From: Eonycteris spelaea
Lineage: Eukaryota; Chordata; Mammalia; Chiroptera; Pteropodidae
Direction: 5' to 3'
NCBI GenBank assembly: GCA_003508835.1
Contig: PUFA01000171.1
Span: 2,360,501-2,424,500, forward strand
DNA: 64,000 nt
Part shown: positions 57,435 to 64,000 of the stretch, one piece after another
How positions within the stretch are numbered: the first letter of the stretch is position 1
Layout of the letters: every line of letters begins with the position of its first letter
Translations under genes and position numbers: made by a program
Notes under the pieces: model-generated
Databases searched by the model: none
Told to the model about the DNA's origin: nothing
The model's input: the letters and a program-made list of their open reading frames with translations, nothing else

Positions 57435-60400
57435 TAGCACACGGCTACCATAACAATAAACAGTCTTGTTGGTATGGCCTACAGGAACCTGTTCCATAGC
57501 CCTCGCTGCATGAATATCTTTGATGGAATCTTAACTTTAAGATCTTCTGAGGGAAAGAATCCTAAAACACATCATAAAAAAAGAAAGAAAGAAACCCAAA
57601 TACCAGCATTAGCATATCAGAGAACACCATGCCACCCCCGTCCCCCCAGAGGCACAGTTCAGGAATCTTCCAGGTCAAATATTAAAAATGCATATGGCAA
57701 GATGAACAAGGCTAAGTAAAAAAGAGAAGAAAAGAGGCCAACATAGGACTAAAGGGCTAAAGACACATTGTGTTTGTGGTGTCATCCTTGATCATTTACC
57801 AAATAAGTCATTTAATTGTGCTCTTTCTTTCTCCATGTAGAACATAATGGAATCATGGGCTTTGGAAAGATCTTTTCATTCATCTAATATGACCTTCTAA
57901 CATGACTGAATCTTCAGTATGTACCTATGGTTTTAAGAAAGGTGAGAGAGTTGAGATGGGATATCAGAGTAGTCTTTAAGACTTAGAATGGGTGTGAGAA
58001 TCTCAATACCATTCCCTCTCACTAACGTGGGCCTTAGCAGGATTGGTCATCTGACACCTTCTCTACATCAGCCTATCTATTACTACAACCTCTTCAACTC
58101 CACTATGGACCCCACAGAATGTTACTTCAGCAACATTTCTGCCAACACCCTTATCTTCCTCATCTATGTATCTTGTCATATAGCTCCCCACAAGCCACTA
58201 ATTGGTTCAAACCCAAAATATGATCACTTCAGGGCTGCTGCACAGAATTAGACAAACCTCACGTACCTTAAATTGTACTCCACTTAAGAATGGTGATTTC
58301 ACTTCACAGCTGGACCCTTGACTGAGTCACTAATCTTTTTACTTGTCCTTGATTTGCTCCCTCTGTCTGAGTTCAGCCCAAAAGCTAGAACAGAGAGAGC
58401 TTCCTGTTCAAAGCTGGGTAAGACAAAATGGTTTTGAGAGCTGAGTCCTGTCATGGATTTCTTATCCAAAAATCCATTTGCAAAACTGCTGAGCTGTGAA
58501 AAGACAGAGCTATAATTAGGAAGTGGAGTTGAAGTTAAAGAGGCAGAGAAGCTGATGATATGCCTAACTGGTAGGGTTTAGGTTGACTTACAAATAGAGG
58601 GCTGAGAAGTCAGAAATCAAGAAGCTAGAGAGAACAAAGTGAGGTGTAAAGCCTGCAGATAGCTCCAAATTTAAACTTGTAAACATGTGACCAACTGGCA
58701 GGACCATTCCTTCTGTGTAGGCCCCAGCATCTACCCTGGGTGCCCTGGATGAGCCAAACCAAGGCTAGGATCCCTCACATTTCACTCAGTGGCCCTGCCC
58801 AGCTTCAACCACTCTTTACAAATCCTTCATTATCATGTGTAAACCACCATAGTTACATCAAACCACACTCCTCTCCCACCCACCCATCACAAACTCCTCT
58901 GAACCTTCTTCCAAACTCTCATCCCTTCTTTTTAGCTTCTCAATGGGATTCCTCTTTCTGCCCCAGGCAAATCTTTCTTTGTACAACCTCTACCTATCCC
59001 CTTCTGTCTTCTTAAGTGAATCTATTAATGCTTCTCTTTCCTGCATCTCCAGACACTTCTATTCCTCTAGATGTCTCCTATCTCAGCCTAAAAAGGTGCT
59101 TACAATTCTGCACTATTTAAATTGAGATCATCGTGCATGCATTCATTCCACAAACAATAGCTTTGGGACTAGTAAAAATGCTGCAGTGCTCAACTGAAAA
59201 CTCTGAATACTCCAATTCAGAACACTAGCTGGTTCTATTGCTTATATAGCCAGTGATCCCTTTTTTGTTTTTGTTTTGTTTGGGGCATATTATAGACAAC
59301 CAAAACAAGACCTGATTTCTTATATACTCTAATTCTCCAATGAAATAGGTATGGGGTTGTTTTCTCATACCGATTTTTCTCAAACTTGAAGTCCAAGGCA
59401 ACAGCTATTGGCTGCCACTTCTGGCTCCCTACATCCCCTTCAGGAGGCTGTGGTATGAACAAGGACACCTAAAGGTAAGAGACCTGGGAAATAACACCAA
59501 GAAACACAAGCCAGCACTGACAGAGCACCATCCTTACAGCCCCAAACCACACACTGAAAGAGAAAGCAAAAGGATTTTATAGGCTGTCTAGGACCACATT
59601 GAAATAATTCAGAGCTTTAAAAGCCTGTTTAGTGAGTTCATTTAATAAAATAAGTTATCTCCATGGAGATCATCCCAGGTACCTATTTATTAGCAACTAC
59701 TTAAATCCATGCTGAAATTATTGCTTCAAAACTCTAGTTAACGCTGGCGAGATAATTTCAGATTTTCCCATTCTCATAGGATACATCTTTGAATAAGCAG
59801 TTAACAGCTAACTTTTTTCTTCCTACTTGAATCTATGCTATTAGTCACATGCCACTGGGCTACCTGGCATGATGCTCAAATGCTCCAATTTGCACTGCAG
59901 TAGGTTTCGGCCCTGCAAAGCAGCTCAGAAGTAAACACGCCTTTCCTAACACCAACATATCATCCTCTCCAAGTAGCACAAATTGAGGTTTCAGGAACGT
60001 TCAGCAGTTTTGGCTTCTGCCTACACTGCTTTTATCATGAAGACTTAGCACACACATTTTTTATACAATAGTTATTCCTTTCATTGGGCTACATAATTCC
60101 TCTATAATCATAAAGACAAAAACATGTTCCTCACTTCATATCAAAGGAAATAATATAATAACTCTGTGGGTATGGGCAGAAGTGCTGTGGGGGAGGAACA
60201 GAGAAAAATAGTCTGGATGGAATGGAGGGGCGTCAAGGAAAGCTGAGCTGAGACGAAAAGTCTAATATACTTGTGCCTGGCTTGATTGAATAGATCTAGC
60301 CAAGTTTTCTATAAATTTAAACCTTTACATCAAATCCTAAGCAATTAAATATCAGTTTCAGAATTTTAATTCTGGAATTATTCCTCTAAAAAAAAAAAAA

Positions 60401-61135
60401 CATTTTCACTGAGGGCACAATGAAAGCACATGAGAGTGCAGCAAACCTTCAAAATTTGTATATCATACGAAAAAATGTGATTTTTAGTTCATGTTAATAA
60501 TTTTTAATAGAAGGAAGAATATAGTAAATTTTTAAAATTTATTTTTAATTAATTTTTTTTTAGATTTCTTTCAGTCGCAACATATTTGACCCCTTTTGCC
60601 CCATTTGAAAGAAGTCAGAAAATATTCAGAACCAAAAACTCAGTTTCTTTGGTACTGTAGCTTAATGGCTAGCAGTAATAATGGCTACTTAGAGTAACGC
60701 CTCTAGCAAACCCTCCCCTGAAGCTATAACCTGCTTGCCAGTAGAGCCACATCCGTCCCCATATCCTCAGTGCGGGGACCCAGGGTAGACATGGTCTCTG
60801 AATAAATGGGATTAAAAAATGACTGAATATTAAGTTGAATAAGTTTGGAGGGTTAGTTACAACTAGCACAATTTCAACATTTTGAAACAGAAACATGGGA
60901 ATAAAATTAAGGTTTGAACCAAAATGATTCTGGAGATAACAGAGCTGAAACAGTATACAAGTGCTGATTTGGCTGGACTTTATTAATGCCGTTATTGTTA
61001 ACAATAAGTATGCAGCACCAAGTTTCTAATTAGTGCTATTGAAGCTATTAAACACATAAAAATCTAGTCACCATATTCCTATATACAGTTCCTATATTCC
61101 TGTAATCTACCCTACACTTTTATACGTGAAGGTAA
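57435..61135. other. Long unassigned stretch
   Basis: 3.7 kb with no gene. C/T-rich patches at 57990-58260 and 58740-59120 (overlapping frames, Pro/Ser-rich peptides) may be heavily decayed LINE sequence on the sense strand but could not be named. The reverse frame 60669-61004 (111 codons) has no domain. A-run at 60388-60400. Confidence 0.45.
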
Positions 61136-61139
61136 ATGT

Positions 61140-61592
61140 AATCATTCTAGTTTAGAATTTATTGAGCATCTTATATAGGCCAAACACTATTCTAGATAGT
61201 ACTGGGTACATAATGAAAAAAAAAAATGATCATTGTCAATAAGGAGCTTAAAAGTCTGGAAATGGGATAGAAATATAAACAAAAAATTTTTTTAAATAAC
61301 ACTATATGCAGTAATAGAAGTATGTACAAGGGAGAGAAATACAGCAGAAAGAGATTTAGGCTATCTTTAGAGGCAAGGAAAAGCATCATAAGGAAAACAA
61401 CCTGGACAGACCTTTGTCTGAAAGATCAACTGGAGTTGCTAATCAAACAATTCATGGAAACAGGACAAGAGTCCAGTATGGGAGTATCATGGGCAGAGAC
61501 ATACAAGTGAGAAACAGTGTCACACTTGGAAAAATCTATAAGTAGGTGCCAAAGTGGAAAATGAGAGGGAAAAAGGAGCAGAAGTTGAAGAG
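61140..61592 (-). mobile_element. L2 LINE, left part, split by an L1
   Basis: Reverse L2 3' region: 'gaatttattgagcatcttat', 'caaacactattctagatagt', 'tcaataaggagcttaaaagt', 'ctatctttagaggcaagg' and 'gaaaatgagagggaaaaagg'. The element continues at 63174 after the L1. Confidence 0.75.
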
Positions 61593-63173
61593 CTAAGAGT
61601 CAGGGCGAATGAATAGCCACAACAATCTTGAGAAAGAAGAACAAAGTTGTAGGTATCACACTGCCCAATATCGAACTATACTACAAGTCTACAGTAATTA
61701 AAACCACATGGTACTGACATAAACAGATACATTGATCACTGGAACAGAATAGAGAGCCCAGAAATAAATCCACGCCTATATGCCCATTTAATATATGACA
61801 AAGAAGGTAAGAACATACAATAGGGTAAAGACAGTCTCTTCAATAAATGGTGTTGGGAAAATTGCACAGATACATGCAATAAAAGGAAGCTGGACTATCT
61901 TCTTACACTGTATACAAGAATAGAATCAAAATGGATTACAGACTTAAATGTAAGACCCAAAACCATAAAACTTCTAGAAGAAAACATAGGCAGTAAACTC
62001 TCTGATATTACTAACAGGAATTTCTTTTCAGACATATCTCTGTGGGCAAGGGAAACAAAAGAAAAAATAAACAAATGAGGCTACATCAAACTAAAAAGTT
62101 TTTGTACAGCAAAGGAAATCATCAACAAAACAAAAAGACAATGATTGTTTGGGAGAAGATATTTGTTAATGATACATCTGATAAGGAGTTAATATCCAAA
62201 ATATATAAAAAAATTATACAACTCAACAACAAAAAACAAACAATCCAATTAAAAAAAGGGCAGAAGACCTGAACAGATACTTCTCCAAAGAGGAAATACA
62301 GTGGCTAAGAGACATATGAAAAGATGCTCAAGGTCGCTAATCATCAGAGAAATACAAATTAAAACCACAATGAGCTATCACTTCACACCTGTCAGAATGG
62401 CTATCATCAATAAATCAAAAAACAACAAGTGTTGGCAAGGATTCAGAGAAAAGGGAACCCTCAACATTGTTGGTGGGATTGCAAATTGGTACAGCCGCTA
62501 TGGAAAACAGTATGTAGGTTCCCAAAAATTAAAAATGGATATACCTTTTGACCCAGCAATGACTTCTGGGTATTTATCCAAAGAAAACCAAAACAATATT
62601 TCATAAAGATCTATGCACTCCAATATTCATGGCAGCACAATTTACAATAGCCAAAATATGGAAGCAGCCTAAATGCCCATCAATAGATGACTGGATAAAG
62701 AAATTATGGTTCATATACACAATGGACTATTACTCAGCCATTAAAAAAAAAGGAAATCCTACCATTTGTTATGACATGGATGGACCTGGAGGTTATTATG
62801 CTGAATGAAATAAGTCAGACAGAGAAAGATAAATACCATATGATTTCACTTATATGCAGAACCTAAGGAACAAAAAGAACAAACTAATCAAAAACAGACT
62901 CACAAATATAGTGGACAATTTGGTGACGGATAGAAGGGAGGGGGATGGAGGGCTGGGAGGATGGGGTGAAAGGTTAAAGAAGCACAAATTAGTAGTTGAT
63001 AGTTGGTCACAGGAGGAGGGAATGCAGTTAGCATTAATATCAGGCCAGGTAGAGGGCCAGAGAAGAAAGGGCGCAATTGGGGGGATCATTTTATAAACTA
63101 TATAGATGTCTAACCAATGTTCTGTATACTAGAAACTAATTTAAATAAACAAATTATTAAAAAAAAAAAAAAG
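61593..63173 (+). mobile_element. 5'-truncated L1 inserted into an L2
   Basis: About 1.58 kb: the 3' third of ORF2 and the 3' UTR, ending in a run of A residues at 63159-63172. Typical text in order: 'cttgagaaagaagaacaaag', 'ttcaataaatggtgttggga', 'caaaatggattacagactta', 'aaattaaaaccacaatgagc', 'tgttggtgggattgcaaatt', 'aatatggaagcagcctaaat', 'gaaataagtcagacagagaa'. Flanking 10-mers agttgaagag (61583-61592) and agttggagag (63174-63183) are a likely target duplication. Several frames are open over short spans (for example 62301-62606, 101 codons, in ORF2), but no complete reverse transcriptase domain exists. Confidence 0.9.
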
Positions 63174-63345
63174 AGTTGGAGAGAAACTAGATTAGGAAGG
63201 GCCTTTGGCAACCAAACTAAGGAATTTGGACCTTATCCTAAGATCAATGAGAAACCACTGATGGTTTTAGGCAGGGGAAGGTGAGGGGGTGAATTTTAGA
63301 AAGATTACACTGGCTTGAAAACATCCTTGATTACTGCAGGCTATT
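63174..63345 (-). mobile_element. L2 LINE, right part, split by an L1
   Basis: Continues the L2 from 61592: 'gattaggaagggcctttggc', 'aatttggaccttatcctaag', 'aggcaggggaaggtgagggg', 'gaaagattacactggcttg'. Fits reverse L2 order and joins smoothly to the left part. Confidence 0.75.
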
Positions 63346-63349
63346 GAAC

Positions 63350-63555
63350 TTCTTTCTCCAGACTCTGAGAATATTTATTGCATACTCAAGTTGCTACTGT
63401 TACTTCTATTTTCTGTATGCAAATCTTAATTCTCTAATTTAACTTCACATACCAGAGGTCATAGACCATTAATCAGATTGTTTCTTGATTTCCTATGGAT
63501 TGCCATAATACTCTCAATGTAGTATCTGAATCCAAGACCTCTCTCCTTAACTCCA
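63350..63555. other. Unassigned sequence
   Basis: Between two L2 copies; nothing recognised. Confidence 0.45.
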
Positions 63556-63559
63556 GACC

Positions 63560-64000
63560 GTGAAATGCAATTGCCTAAGCAACATCTTCCTTTGACTTTT
63601 TCGCAGCTATCTCAAAGTGAGTTTGTCTGAAACTTACTTCATCATCCTTCCTCTAAACCTGCTCCTCCTCCTGTGTTTCCTCTCTCAGTGAATAGTATCG
63701 CAGTTCACCCAGTTGGCCTGAGCCCAGAAACCTGGAAGTCATCCTCTATCTTCTTCAATTACCAAGTCTTAATGATCTTACTTCCTAAATATTAAATCCC
63801 TACTCCTCTCCAAGCCAGTGCCACAACCTTGGTCAGTGCCACCATCAGTCACTTTTGCCCCAACCAATCCATTCTCCAGGCCACAGCCATAACTCTGATA
63901 TCTTTATGATGCTGCATCTGATCACATATCTCTAGCTCTAAACCCTATAATAATTCCTATTGCCTTAAGATACATTCCAAACCCCTTTAAAGGGCTTCCA
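63560..64000 (+). mobile_element. L2 LINE fragment, cut by window end
   Basis: Sense L2 3' region: 'gcccagaaacctggaagtca', 'ccaagccagtgccacaacct', 'cccaaccaatccattctcca', 'gcatctgatcacatatctct', 'aagatacattccaaacccct' and 'aaagggcttcca'. Its true end lies beyond the window. Confidence 0.75.

Noticed and set aside
58740..59125. Pro/Ser-rich frames as a gene
   Set aside because: C/T-rich sequence with two overlapping frames, probably decayed LINE; no domain.
62301..62606. 101-codon forward frame as an active gene
   Set aside because: It is a fragment of L1 ORF2 in a 5'-truncated, broken element.

Overview
This window reads as nuclear DNA of a placental mammal: AT-rich, CpG-poor, and packed with old mammalian interspersed repeats (MIR, L2, L1, MaLR/ERVL-type LTRs, hAT and Tigger DNA transposons). 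I find no protein-coding gene. The longest open frame is 153 codons and no frame carries a domain I recognise. There is no bacterial-style operon, CRISPR array, rRNA or convincing tRNA gene. I recognised no Alu, B1/B2, carnivore tRNA-Lys SINE, horse ERE, bat VES-type or ruminant SINE. The species therefore cannot be fixed. The L1 3' ends (56.7-57.4 kb and 61.6-63.2 kb) look more like a non-primate, perhaps laurasiatherian, genome, but this is weak. The most economical reading is intergenic or intronic DNA in a gene-poor region.

Layout. 0-7 kb: a MaLR-type LTR, MIR, a GAT microsatellite, an LTR holding a MER1-like hAT element, a long reverse L2, and an ERVL-like LTR with an internal TA/CA microsatellite. 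7-18 kb: a TA-flanked Tigger element, a MIR split by a 497-bp LTR, MER5A, a G-rich tract, a forward L2, a MaLR LTR, a CR1/L3-like remnant, an LTR-like repeat with a tandem duplication, then unique sequence that could be a conserved noncoding element. 18-35 kb: mostly unique sequence with scattered MIR and L2, one MaLR LTR at 26.2 kb, and several patches that keep CpGs and look regulatory. 35.8-37.8 kb: a compact half-L1-like element with 17-bp target-site duplications. 38-46 kb: a candidate reverse LTR, L2, a GATA microsatellite, MIRs and a MER1 remnant. 45.7-50.6 kb: decayed L1 pieces in both orientations. 51-57 kb: a CA repeat, MIRs, two TA-flanked Tigger elements, a MaLR-type LTR and a 5'-truncated L1 with 15-bp duplications. 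57.4-61.1 kb: largely unassigned. 61.1-63.3 kb: an L1 inserted into an L2. The window ends in a forward L2.

No genes act together here. What can be read is the order of insertions: MIR and L2 form the oldest layer, LTRs and DNA transposons landed in them, and L1s with recognisable duplications came later. Family names come from remembered consensus features, not a database search; boundaries without a quoted target-site duplication are good to a few tens of bases. No previously undescribed system was found. The points most worth checking are the half-L1-like element and the candidate conserved noncoding patches.
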